Source of the DNA: Chitinophaga arvensicola
GTDB taxonomy: Bacteria > Bacteroidota > Bacteroidia > Chitinophagales > Chitinophagaceae
Assembly: GCF_900110835.1 (NCBI RefSeq)
Contig: NZ_FOJG01000002.1
Location: 2,944,556 to 3,008,555 of the forward strand
DNA length: 64,000 nt
Direction: 5' to 3'
Shown here: in pieces, positions 57,001 to 64,000 of the stretch
Numbering within the stretch: the first letter of the stretch is position 1
Layout of the letters: each line of letters opens with the position of its first letter
The notes under the pieces: model-generated
Seen by the model: only the letters and a program-made list of their open reading frames with translations
What the model was told of the DNA's origin: nothing
Database searches by the model: none
Position numbers and translations under genes: made by a program

Positions 57001-57513
57001 GCACGTTATCTTAACGGAGACATCAGCCATTATTACCAGGGCTCTCTTTTTATGAACATTCTCAAAATGCATGGCACGGATCTCTGTTCGCTGGGGATGG
57101 TGGAAACGCCCAAGGATCCGGCTTACGAAGAAGTAGTGTTTATAGACAAAGCCAAACGCTATTATAAAAAATGTATCATTCACCAGGACCGCCTTGTGGG
57201 CGCCATCCTGATCGGCGATAAATCAGAGTTCCTGGAGTTCAGGGATCTTATTCAGCAAAAAACCGAGTTGTCCGAAAAAAGGCTGGAACTCCTGCGCTCC
57301 GGGAAAAAAGGCACCCCACTGATCGGTAAACTGGTGTGCTCCTGCGGACAGGTAGGAGAAGGAAATATCCTGGAAAAAATTGCGGCCGGTTGTCACGACC
57401 TGGCGCAACTCTGCCAGGCTTCCGGCGCCGGCATGGGCTGTGGAAGCTGCAAGCCGGAAGTAAAAGCGATCCTGGCAAAATCTGTTTTAAAACCCACAAC
57501 AGCACTTGTATAA
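54016..57513 (+). CDS. nasC: Single-chain assimilatory nitrate reductase (Mo-bisMGD + FAD + BFD)
   Basis: A 1165-residue fusion. Residues 1-~690 form the molybdopterin enzyme: [4Fe-4S] ligands C9, C12, C16, C44 and the Mo-ligand Cys C138 in NSRLCMSS, as in Nas/Nap enzymes. Residues ~700-1090 are an NAD(P)H/FAD oxidoreductase like the NirB/NasB front part (IIVIGAGAGACG; second nucleotide motif VMIVGGGLLGIE). The end is a BFD [2Fe-2S] domain (C1108, C1110, C1142, C1145). In Klebsiella the NADH:FAD unit is a separate protein; here both are one chain, giving a self-contained NAD(P)H nitrate reductase. The symbol follows the assimilatory nitrate reductase naming. Confidence 0.93.
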   Translation: MQASFKTTCCYCGVGCGIVVHKDRQGKLHVEGDTAHPVNRGMLCSKGMNLHYTVMDTSDRLLYPEMRYHRNLPRQRASWDQALERTAAVFAAIIKKHGPDAVAFYASGQCLTEEYYVVNKLIKGFIGSNNIDTNSRLCMSSAVAAYKMALGEDAVPGTYDDIEQADCIFVAGANPAWCHPIIWRRVEAAKAANPAMKIIVSDPRVTQSCSLADLHLQVNPGTDIVLHHAIGRALITGGYTDSGFIGAHTNGFAAYREAVTARSIEEAAAICGIAAADIYTAAEYIGNAQGFMTFWTMGLNQSAVGVHKNLSLINLHLITGHIGKPGSGPFSLTGQPNAMGGREVGGLSNLLPAHRVLSNPQHRQEVQEFWGGTALSDKPGLTATEMFSALHDGRLKAIWIMCTNPLISLPDVRFAEAALQKAKYVVVQEISSKPETLRYADVVLPAAAWTEKEGTMTNAERRISYLTKVNDAPGEALPDAEIICRFAKKMGYHGFDYTNVSEIYDEHCRLTAGTNIDISHLNYDIIKKQRSVQWPYTGGQGTPRLFGDHRFYTPDEKAMIHHFEDENKSEPLSSDLPLILTTGRIRDQWHTMSKTGKVSKLKQHIATSFLEIHPEDARQRGIHADDMVTVSNGRGTVRVKAQLSNTIKQGVVFLPMHWGKILNSDLHRANNLTSQLLDPISKQPDFKYAAVQVERYRKPVQKIIVIGAGAGACGFVKSYRELNTDDEIVVFSKENLPFYNRVMLPDYISGTQQWKQLIKMTRAEEAEYNITLHRGVSITQIDRPNKLLTDSNGQVHTYDVLLMATGSRAATLRDIPAIPGIFTMRTRMDADAFKQHIDPARGKVMIVGGGLLGIELAASLKEINIDVGVIQRTSRLMDRQLDTLGGQLLYEELTDRGIDIYYNDEIDRFTGQEQLEGIRMKSGVYIPCQAVVMSIGTVPNIELAQAAGLSCNRGVIVNEYLQTSDPDIYAIGEIAAFNSVLYGITAAAEQQAGVVARYLNGDISHYYQGSLFMNILKMHGTDLCSLGMVETPKDPAYEEVVFIDKAKRYYKKCIIHQDRLVGAILIGDKSEFLEFRDLIQQKTELSEKRLELLRSGKKGTPLIGKLVCSCGQVGEGNILEKIAAGCHDLAQLCQASGAGMGCGSCKPEVKAILAKSVLKPTTALV

Positions 57514-57515
57514 CT

Positions 57516-58982
57516 ATGGCCAAACACATTCATACCTTACCCATCAACTTTACCGGCGGCATTGTTTCCCCGGGCTACCTGCTGGAACTGCTGAAAACAG
57601 CAGCAGCCGCGCAGGCCACACAGGTACGTTTTGGTTTACGGCAACAATTGCTCATCGATATTCCTGATAAAAACCTGGCAGCCTTTAAAAGCAGTTGCGC
57701 TGCACAGCAGCTGCGTATAGCCGACAGTCCCAATATCATGAGCTCCTATGCGGCAGCCGGAATTTTTATCCAGGATAGCTGGCTGAGTGAAGGGATCTAT
57801 AAAGATGTGTTTAACCTGTTCGACTATACGCCCGCACTGAAAATAAACATCTGCGACAGCCGTCAAACCTTTGTACCGTTATTCACCGGGCATATCAACT
57901 GGATTTCTTCTGCCAGCGTACATTACTGGCATCTCTATATCCGGCTGCCGGACAGTCAGCAATTATATGCATGGCCGGAACTGATTTACACTAACAATAT
58001 CGCTGCCGTGAGTAAATCGGTAGAACAACATATCAATGCAGGTACTACACCCGAAACGATATATACACTGGTAAAAAAAGAAAATAATTACATCACCCGG
58101 CCCCTGGACAAAGAGCCAGACCTGCCAGCTTTTCATTTACCTTATTACGAAGGTTTTAACAAGCATGAAAATAGCTACTGGCTGGGTATTTACCGGAGAG
58201 ATGAAGACTTCCCCTTGGCCTTTCTGAAAGAAGTATGTGCCATCTGCCTTGAAACCCGCATCGGGCAACTCTATGCCACACCATGGAAATCACTGATCAT
58301 CAAAAATATTGATCCGGCGCATCGCAAACTGTGGGACTATGTACTGGGCAAATACGGTATCAATGTCCGTCATGCGGCCAATGAACTGAACTGGCAGGTA
58401 GAAGATAACTGCGAAGACGGTCTTATCCTCAAACGGCATGTGATCCGGTATTTTGATACAGCCGACGTACGTACGTATGGGTTATGCTTCAGTGTAAGGG
58501 TAAACAAACCCGCCAGTTTATTCGGCACCGTTGTTATCCGCAAACAGGAAAACAAACATGGCAGCAAGTTAAAATACATGCAGCGTTACGACATCCTGCA
58601 TACCGCCGGCTACAACGCCAACTCCGCGCAGCTGGTCATATACCGGGAAAGCGTTTCCAAAGAACACCTGGGACCTTACATCGTGGCATTGTGCAAAACT
58701 TTCTATGAACAGCACAGCGAAGTGAATGTGTTGCAGCATTATGTAAAAGAGCAGCAATCACTGGCTACCGCAGCCACTCCGGTACGCCGGATACATCAAT
58801 GCCCCGACTGTTTTACCGTGTATGATGATACCGTAGGCGACGCCGGTCAGCAGGTAGCAGCGGGTACTTTATTCCAGGATTTACCTGCAAGCTACTGCTG
58901 CTCCGTATGTGCGGCACCGTTATCCACATTCAATGAAATACCGGAAGGCGTCTTGCAGCCGGATACTACAACTGCTTTCTGA
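57516..58982 (+). CDS. Sulfite/nitrite reductase-like protein without siroheme ligands, fused to rubredoxin
   Basis: A 488-residue protein starting at 57516, two bases after the nitrate reductase stop, so almost certainly in the same operon. The C-terminus is a complete rubredoxin (C429, C432, C462, C465; CPDCFTVYDD ... ASYCCSVC). The first 420 residues have two repeats that recall the ferredoxin-like half domains of sulfite/nitrite reductases (for example GGIVSPGYLLELLKTAAA...VRFGLRQQLLIDI). I find no CX5C / CX3C siroheme motif, so it is probably not a reductase. A role in passing electrons to, or assembling, the nitrate or nitrite reductase is an inference. The fold assignment is uncertain and the rubredoxin part is secure. 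Confidence 0.85.
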   Translation: MAKHIHTLPINFTGGIVSPGYLLELLKTAAAAQATQVRFGLRQQLLIDIPDKNLAAFKSSCAAQQLRIADSPNIMSSYAAAGIFIQDSWLSEGIYKDVFNLFDYTPALKINICDSRQTFVPLFTGHINWISSASVHYWHLYIRLPDSQQLYAWPELIYTNNIAAVSKSVEQHINAGTTPETIYTLVKKENNYITRPLDKEPDLPAFHLPYYEGFNKHENSYWLGIYRRDEDFPLAFLKEVCAICLETRIGQLYATPWKSLIIKNIDPAHRKLWDYVLGKYGINVRHAANELNWQVEDNCEDGLILKRHVIRYFDTADVRTYGLCFSVRVNKPASLFGTVVIRKQENKHGSKLKYMQRYDILHTAGYNANSAQLVIYRESVSKEHLGPYIVALCKTFYEQHSEVNVLQHYVKEQQSLATAATPVRRIHQCPDCFTVYDDTVGDAGQQVAAGTLFQDLPASYCCSVCAAPLSTFNEIPEGVLQPDTTTAF

Positions 58983-60336
58983 CACGGTCTATTTTTGTGG
59001 CATACCGCTGCGTAATGGCCTGCCATTCGCGCTGATAGGTATCATTATCATATTGCTGTTGTGCTGCGTTATAAACAGCCGGCGATAAATGCCAGCCAAA
59101 GAGGTTCTCCAGGTATGCAGGGCCATCTTCCACTACCCTTTCCAGTACACGGGCTTTAGAAACACCCCCTTCATTACAATATTTATCGAGATAAGCGCCG
59201 CGCCCCACTTTTACATAGGCTACCAGCAAATCTTCCGAGATCATGGCTGCAGGAACATATTGCATTTCATAGTCATTATGACTGATAACCATCAGTAGTA
59301 AAGCCGGCTCATAAAAATGTTCGGGAATATCATGCTGCAGGGTGGCGCCATTGGCAGCCCCTGTGTAGCAAAGTTCCCTGGTAATAAGTTGTTCCGGGAG
59401 ATAGCGTAACGCTTTACCGTGTTTATGTACTGCAATAGCCGCCACTTCTTCATTTACCAGGGAAGCAGGAAAGTATTGGAGGGCAGCAGGAAATTTATCC
59501 AGCGCCTGCATGTATATGTCAGGTTGCTGCAAAGCAGGCGGAAACCAGGCCAATACAGCAGGAGTTACCTGCAGGGCCTGCAGGCAGATCTCGCGGGTAC
59601 GGAATTCCATCGGCGCCCTTCGCAGATCGCCCCAGTTATGGGCCACCTTGCGGCGCCAGTATTCCGCATTTCTTTCCTGTGGTTGCAATACCGCTTCACC
59701 TGCAGCCAGATCCCGGCGCAATTCGTCCGGCGTAATGGTCAACGGGTTATTCAATACCTGCTGCAATACGGGAGGCAACAGATAATCATCGTCTTCATCC
59801 GATTCCCAGGCGTTTTCCGGTGGACTCGCCGGATCCCGGTCATTCATATAAAACAAAGAAATATGTTTTTGTGCAGGAATGAAATGATAGTCGTCCCCGA
59901 TATAAACAGGCGCAGTAAATACCCCCGGGCATTTCATCCAGCCATGATTATAATGCACCATGATTACTTCAGCGGCAGTAACATTCCCGGTGATGTGAAC
60001 AGGTGAGCCTCCGAGCAACATGCTCTGGCAGCTGACATCACCAGTTACATATAAAGCCGGACCATAATCGCCTTCTTCATTAATGATATTGCCGGTAACC
60101 GTGAGATCCCCGGTAACGATATAGCCTTCGATCCGTTTACCATCCTTGGTGTCTGTCAACTGATCCGTATCGAGTATAAAGTGTCCGTTTAACAGTAAAT
60201 CGCCTTCGTGAAGGTAAAAATAGCTGTCGCCCTCCACGATATCTTCGAACACTTCTTTGCTTTCATAAAGCTGTTCATCGATCTGATACTGTATGATGGC
60301 TTCTTCCGTGCTGATGAGTCTGAATAAATGGTTCAT
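58966..60336 (-). CDS. Bactofilin-like beta-helix plus DUF4116-like repeat protein
   Basis: A 456-residue cytosolic-looking protein. Residues about 25-150 repeat short beta strands of the type GYIVTGDLTVTGNI / ALYVTGDVSCQSMLLGG / VHITGNVTAAEVI, as in polymer-forming bactofilins or other right-handed beta helices. Residues about 230-400 contain repeats such as EICLQALQVTPAVLAWFPPALQ and NEEVAAIAVHKHGKALRYLP, resembling DUF4116 tandem repeats. The role is unknown; it could be a scaffold. Its last 17 bases overlap the end of the convergent rubredoxin-fusion gene. Confidence 0.8.
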   Translation of the reverse strand: MNHLFRLISTEEAIIQYQIDEQLYESKEVFEDIVEGDSYFYLHEGDLLLNGHFILDTDQLTDTKDGKRIEGYIVTGDLTVTGNIINEEGDYGPALYVTGDVSCQSMLLGGSPVHITGNVTAAEVIMVHYNHGWMKCPGVFTAPVYIGDDYHFIPAQKHISLFYMNDRDPASPPENAWESDEDDDYLLPPVLQQVLNNPLTITPDELRRDLAAGEAVLQPQERNAEYWRRKVAHNWGDLRRAPMEFRTREICLQALQVTPAVLAWFPPALQQPDIYMQALDKFPAALQYFPASLVNEEVAAIAVHKHGKALRYLPEQLITRELCYTGAANGATLQHDIPEHFYEPALLLMVISHNDYEMQYVPAAMISEDLLVAYVKVGRGAYLDKYCNEGGVSKARVLERVVEDGPAYLENLFGWHLSPAVYNAAQQQYDNDTYQREWQAITQRYATKIDRVRKQL

Positions 60337-60432
60337 TCCGGCAATTTCGTGATTTTTTGGGTTGGAATCAAATGGGGATTGACTTTCAGCTTACGTGTAT
60401 TTTTCCACCGGTCGTTTCTCCCGGGATTTGTC

Positions 60433-60440
60433 TAATTTTG
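60433..60440 (+). promoter_or_regulatory. -7 box of the MFS gene
   Basis: TAATTTTG, a perfect TAnnTTTG, ends 37 bases before the start codon at 60478. No clear TTTG at -33. Confidence 0.4.
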
Positions 60441-60477
60441 CAGCTTTCCATGCCATAAGGGGTGTGTTACACAGATC

Positions 60478-61635
60478 ATGTTAGCAGATATTCACAATGA
60501 TACAGATGCCCGGCAATACCGGATTGCCACGTCTGTATTCTTTTTCATTTCCGGATTGGGTTATTCTTCCTGGGCTTCCAGGATTCCTTCCATCAAGCAA
60601 CAATTGCATTTAAATGAGGCACAGTTCGGGCTGGTGCTATTGGCCCTGCCGATCGGTCTTATGCTGACCATGCCAGTCACCGGAAAGTTACTGGGGCTTT
60701 TCAGCAGCAGGAAAATTATGGTTTTCGGGGCGATGGTTTTTAACCTGATCCTGAGTTTGCCCGGATTTACCACCAGTATCTGGCAATTGGCGCTGGTACT
60801 GTTCTGCTTCGGTTCTGCCCGTAACCTCCTGAACCTCTCCATGAATGCGCAGGCGGTGCAGGTACAACACCTGTTTTCCAAATCTATTATGACCAGTTTT
60901 CACGGCATCTGGAGCGTAGCCGGTTTTGCGGGTACCGCTATCGGCTACCTGATGATCACCATGAACGTGTCGCCGTCGTACCACCTGTTGCTGGTGAGCG
61001 TACTGCTGCTGGTTTTTACGATGTATTATTATCCCAAAACATTCCCGGATCAACCTGTAAAAGAAACGGTAAAAAGAGCAGCCTTTGCTTTGCCGGATAA
61101 ATCTTTGCTGAAATACTCGCTGATCTGTTTTGCCTGCATGGCCACGGAAAATACGATGTACGACTGGAGCGGCTTATACTTTGAACAGATTGTAGGTACC
61201 CATAAATCCACTGCGGCAGCGGCTTTCGGTATTTATATGGCGGCCATGACCACGGGTCGTTTTATCGGCGACCGGCTTGTAAGAACCATCGGTATCAAAG
61301 CTATCCTGATGTACAGTGGCTGGTTTATCCTGGGTGGCCTGTCGCTGGCTATTGCATTGCCTTACCCGGTTACAGCCGGCATCGGGTTCATTTTCGCGGG
61401 ATTGGGAGTGGCCTGTGTGGTACCGCTGGTATTCAGCCTGGCAGGAAAATCAAAAAGTACCAATAGCGGTCAAACGCTGGCATCTATTTCCACCATCGGT
61501 TACTTAGGTTTTATGGTGGTACCGCCTTTAGTAGGACTGGTAGCCCAGGCTACCAGTTTGCGCTGGTCTTTTGCTGTAATGGCCATATGCGGACTAGCCA
61601 TTGTGTGGTTGGTAAAAGGTATGAAAGAAGACTAA
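60478..61635 (+). CDS. MFS transporter
   Basis: A 385-residue inner-membrane transporter of about 12 helices (SSWASRIPSIKQQLHLNEAQFGLVLLALPIG is typical of YbjJ-like MFS proteins; GRFIGDRLVRTIG is the loop motif before helix 8). It is likely a small-molecule or sugar efflux/uptake protein with unknown substrate. Monocistronic, with its own -7 box. Confidence 0.85.
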   Translation: MLADIHNDTDARQYRIATSVFFFISGLGYSSWASRIPSIKQQLHLNEAQFGLVLLALPIGLMLTMPVTGKLLGLFSSRKIMVFGAMVFNLILSLPGFTTSIWQLALVLFCFGSARNLLNLSMNAQAVQVQHLFSKSIMTSFHGIWSVAGFAGTAIGYLMITMNVSPSYHLLLVSVLLLVFTMYYYPKTFPDQPVKETVKRAAFALPDKSLLKYSLICFACMATENTMYDWSGLYFEQIVGTHKSTAAAAFGIYMAAMTTGRFIGDRLVRTIGIKAILMYSGWFILGGLSLAIALPYPVTAGIGFIFAGLGVACVVPLVFSLAGKSKSTNSGQTLASISTIGYLGFMVVPPLVGLVAQATSLRWSFAVMAICGLAIVWLVKGMKED

Positions 61636-61665
61636 AAAAATAAGGAGGAGGCCGTAGCCTCCTCC
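61635..61665 (-). terminator. Terminator of the tyrosine phosphatase gene
   Basis: A perfect 9-bp stem (61644-61652 with 61657-61665), 4-base loop, followed on the minus strand by TTATTTTTTT. It begins eight bases after the phosphatase stop; its A-run side also borders the MFS stop. Confidence 0.85.
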
Positions 61666-61672
61666 GTTACTA

Positions 61673-62500
61673 TCAGATCGTATACTTCTGTTTAAGGATC
61701 GCGCGTTCCTTCTCTCCGATTCCTAACTCTTTCTCAAAGAAATTGTCTACGCTGCCATATTTTCCTTTGATGGCATTAAAAAGCGTCTGTAATAATTCCG
61801 GTTTCAGCTCCAGCGCTTTGCGGATGGTTTCCGTATCCAGCCCGGTGCTTTGCTCCATGCCTTTAAACATCCGCTGATTCATGGGCATCAGGTACACATT
61901 GCTGGCAGTAAAATCTGCTTCAATGGTTTGTTGCGGCACACCCAGTGCGTACAGGAACAACGCCGTAGCCATCCCGGTTCTGTCGCGGCCACCGGTACAA
62001 TGATACATCATCGACTCATTGTCCGGAAGCGTCAGCAGTTTCTGGAACAGTGGTTTGTAACGTGCCCCCAGGTAGTCGGTGTTGCTATAAAACTTCTCCA
62101 GGAATTGACCGCTTTTAATCACTTCTCCCATTTGTGCCGCGCTGGGCAGGCTATCGCTGCCGGCAGGGCAAAGCAGGTAATCTGTTTGAGGCAACAGGTG
62201 ATCCGGTGCTGCGGCAGCTTCTTTCACACCCCGGAAATCAATCACGGTATGAATATGCTTCTGCTCCAGTACCGTAAGATCCTGGTCTGTTAAATGGCTT
62301 ACATCGGCCGAGCGGAATATCTTACCCCAAACCACTTTCTTCCCATCGTTAGTGCGGTAGCCACCTACATCGCGGAAATTAACGGTTCCCTGCATACGCA
62401 CTACCCGCTGTGTGCTGTCTGATAATTGTGCTGATGCTGCACCTGCCATGCCCATCAGGAGACAAAAGACATGTGTGAATTTTATAACAATGCGATCCAT
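61673..62500 (-). CDS. Secreted tyrosine-protein phosphatase (cysteine-based)
   Basis: About 275 residues, started at 62500 (MDRIVIKFTHVFCLLMGMAG) because this gives a signal peptide; the longer frame to 62602 has a poor Cys-rich start. The P-loop CTGGRDRTG (CX5R, about residue 175) and the N-terminal NFRDVGGY motif place it with the bacterial PtpB/MptpB-like, lipid-and-tyrosine phosphatase group (DUF tyr_phosphatase3). It is expected to be periplasmic. Monocistronic. Confidence 0.88.
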   Translation of the reverse strand: MDRIVIKFTHVFCLLMGMAGAASAQLSDSTQRVVRMQGTVNFRDVGGYRTNDGKKVVWGKIFRSADVSHLTDQDLTVLEQKHIHTVIDFRGVKEAAAAPDHLLPQTDYLLCPAGSDSLPSAAQMGEVIKSGQFLEKFYSNTDYLGARYKPLFQKLLTLPDNESMMYHCTGGRDRTGMATALFLYALGVPQQTIEADFTASNVYLMPMNQRMFKGMEQSTGLDTETIRKALELKPELLQTLFNAIKGKYGSVDNFFEKELGIGEKERAILKQKYTI

Positions 62501-62728
62501 ACGAAGGTATTTTCCGGCAAAGATGAATATTGTGGTGCAGGTGTGCGACCGCGCCGAACAACGGGTACGTGTACACGTATTTTTCGGTTTATCCGTACTC
62601 ACTTTTACTGAGGATCAACGCATTAGCATATGTTACGAAATCATTACCAAATAGGGACAGATGGCCTGATGAGGGAGGTTTAACATTCCGGTAATACTGG
62701 TTAACTACATTCGGTACATACCCGGACT

Positions 62729-63820
62729 ATGATATATGTAATTGCCATTGGAGCATTTCAGGCGCTGACTGCAGTTGCTTTGCTAAGGAGCAGTCAGTTG
62801 CGTAGTAAAGCAGATGTACTGCTGATCTTTTTGTTATGCTGCATTGCAGCCCATCTCGCTATCAAGTTTTGTATCTATTCTTTTGTAGATGATCACCAGG
62901 TACGTGCACAAATGAATACGTTCATTGGTTGCTGTTACGGACCTTTGCTGTACCTGTACGCCTGCCGGCGCCGGGATGCGGCATTTGTACCTGCGTCGCG
63001 CTGGTACGTATTCCTGCCTTTTATGGCGGGTGCTGCAGGCTATCTCACGGTTACCTGCCTGTTATGGTTATCGGCTCCTGCCGGCCATGCCTTCCTGTAC
63101 TATTACAATGAAATTACTACCTGGATGATGATAGCGCTGGGCGTTCTATTTCCGTGGTGGTCGCTGCGTATTGCGCGGCAGTTGCCAGATGCACCAGCGG
63201 AGCAGCAATTGATCCGCAGTATCAGTTACCTGCTGGCACTGATCAGTGTCATTTCCCTGGGATTTAAACTGATGCAACCGGCGCAGTCATTTAATATCAT
63301 CTGCCGGGATATCGTATACTCTCTGCTGATAGTTATCTGCGTGGTCATTATCCGTTATAAATATGTAGGGATAATGGGTATGCAGCCCATAAAAGCGGCG
63401 GCAGAAAATATATTACCTACGCGGAAGATGCAGCTGAGCAAGGAAGAGCAGCACCAAACATTCCAGGCGCTGGAAGCGTATCTGCATACTACCAAAATAT
63501 TTACGGATGCGGAGTTGAATCTTGACAAGCTCGCACAGGGCGCCGGAATCAGTAAGTATCATATTTCGGAAACGCTGAACAGCTATGCTGGTAAGTCTTT
63601 CTACCAGTATATCAATGAATGGCGGATCAGGCGTGCAACGGAGCAGATCCGTTTTATGAATGAAAAAAAACTACCGGTGAATGTGCTTACACTGGCGTAT
63701 GATTGTGGCTTCAAAGCCAAGTCGTCTTTCAACCAGTATTTTAAAAAGATGACCGGTCTTACTCCTACGGAATATATCAAATCACTAACGGTTACACCTG
63801 CCGTTACGATCCATGAGTAA
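62729..63820 (+). CDS. Membrane-anchored AraC-family regulator
   Basis: A 363-residue protein. Residues 1-~210 contain about six or seven hydrophobic helices, and the C-terminal ~110 residues are an AraC helix-turn-helix domain (NLDKLAQGAGISKYHISETLNSYAG, YDCGFKAKSSFNQYFKKMTGLTP). This architecture is common in Bacteroidota and suggests sensing in or at the membrane; signal and targets are unknown. The end overlaps the last gene by 17 bases. Confidence 0.9.
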   Translation: MIYVIAIGAFQALTAVALLRSSQLRSKADVLLIFLLCCIAAHLAIKFCIYSFVDDHQVRAQMNTFIGCCYGPLLYLYACRRRDAAFVPASRWYVFLPFMAGAAGYLTVTCLLWLSAPAGHAFLYYYNEITTWMMIALGVLFPWWSLRIARQLPDAPAEQQLIRSISYLLALISVISLGFKLMQPAQSFNIICRDIVYSLLIVICVVIIRYKYVGIMGMQPIKAAAENILPTRKMQLSKEEQHQTFQALEAYLHTTKIFTDAELNLDKLAQGAGISKYHISETLNSYAGKSFYQYINEWRIRRATEQIRFMNEKKLPVNVLTLAYDCGFKAKSSFNQYFKKMTGLTPTEYIKSLTVTPAVTIHE

Positions 63821-64000
63821 GCGGGTGCATCATCTGCCGGAAAATTTCCTGTATACGGCTGATTTCATCCGCATACATTGTTTTTTTGCGGGTACCAAAG
63901 TACAGCGTGTTTTCGATGATGGATTGTCCTTCCCATACCAGCTGCATCCCACCTGCTTCAATTTCCTCCGCGCATAAGAAATCAGGCACTACAGAAAAAC
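63804..64000 (-). CDS. C-terminal end of a protein cut by the window edge
   Basis: About 65 residues are visible (ending RQMMHPLTHGS), open to the right edge; the GTG at 63989 is not a convincing start because the frame continues upstream. The segment (GGMQLVWEGQSIIENTLYFGTRKKT) looks like real protein, but I cannot assign it. It converges with the AraC gene and overlaps it by 17 bases. Confidence 0.55.
   Translation of the reverse strand, partial: FSVVPDFLCAEEIEAGGMQLVWEGQSIIENTLYFGTRKKTMYADEISRIQEIFRQMMHPLTHGS

Noticed and set aside
1..64000. CRISPR arrays, tRNA/rRNA genes, insertion sequences, prophage genes
   Set aside because: No regularly spaced repeats, no cloverleaf-like or rRNA-like stretches and no transposase or integrase motif was seen by eye; a tRNAscan/Infernal run could still find a small RNA.

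Overview
The window looks like a chromosomal segment of a Bacteroidota bacterium, most likely a Chitinophaga-like member of the Chitinophagaceae. This is an inference from four things: a SusC/SusD pair with its polysaccharide-utilisation locus (PUL), two-component regulators with propeller sensors, AraC/TetR/LysR regulators, and promoters of the Bacteroidota type (TTTG-N19/20-TAnnTTTG). I see no rRNA, tRNA, CRISPR array, insertion sequence or phage gene. No gene-free stretch reaches 300 bases; the longest (about 230 b) lies between the phosphatase and the last AraC gene.

Layout. 1-4.9 kb: a large beta-rich protein cut by the window edge, and topoisomerase III. 5-8 kb: an SDR oxidoreductase, an AraC regulator, an NTF2-like protein and a TetR regulator, with visible operators. 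8-20.7 kb: mixed carbohydrate and housekeeping genes. These are alpha-L-rhamnosidase (GH78), rpiA, GH95 alpha-L-fucosidase, a cellobiose 2-epimerase with a GPH sugar symporter in one operon, a BrkB-like membrane protein, an AraC regulator, a RibD/DHFR-like reductase and a tautomerase facing a LysR gene. 21.7-36.7 kb: a PUL transcribed leftward as GH43, GH2, GH127, SusC, SusD and DUF3823 lipoprotein. Facing it is a hybrid-type sensor whose kinase and response-regulator halves are encoded as two overlapping genes. The enzyme set points to L-arabinofuranose-containing plant glycans.

36.9-45.9 kb: cation/proton antiporter, aconitase A, a methyltransferase, a metallo-beta-lactamase-fold hydrolase and a ClC-family protein with CBS domains. 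46-59 kb: a nitrate/nitrite assimilation island. It has two convergent FNR-like regulators that each carry four cysteines placed like FNR's cluster ligands, siroheme methyltransferase (cobA), nirB, nirD, an outer-membrane porin, NarK, a single-chain nitrate reductase (molybdenum domain, FAD domain and [2Fe-2S] BFD domain), and a protein that looks like a sulfite/nitrite-reductase fold without its siroheme cysteines, fused to a C-terminal rubredoxin. 59-64 kb: a bactofilin-like/DUF4116-like protein, an MFS transporter, a tyrosine phosphatase, a membrane-anchored AraC regulator and a gene cut by the window end.

The nitrate island is the most coherent and unusual part. The porin and NarK would bring in nitrate, the fused reductase would make nitrite, NirBD would make ammonium using siroheme from CobA, and the rubredoxin fusion is a candidate electron-transfer or assembly partner with no assigned role. 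Regulation can be partly read from the DNA: a repeated TetR operator, a candidate AraC direct repeat, an FNR-like palindrome between the ClC gene and the first FNR gene, several -7 boxes so close to the start codon that leaderless mRNAs are likely, and several hairpin terminators, two of which share arm sequence and geometry.
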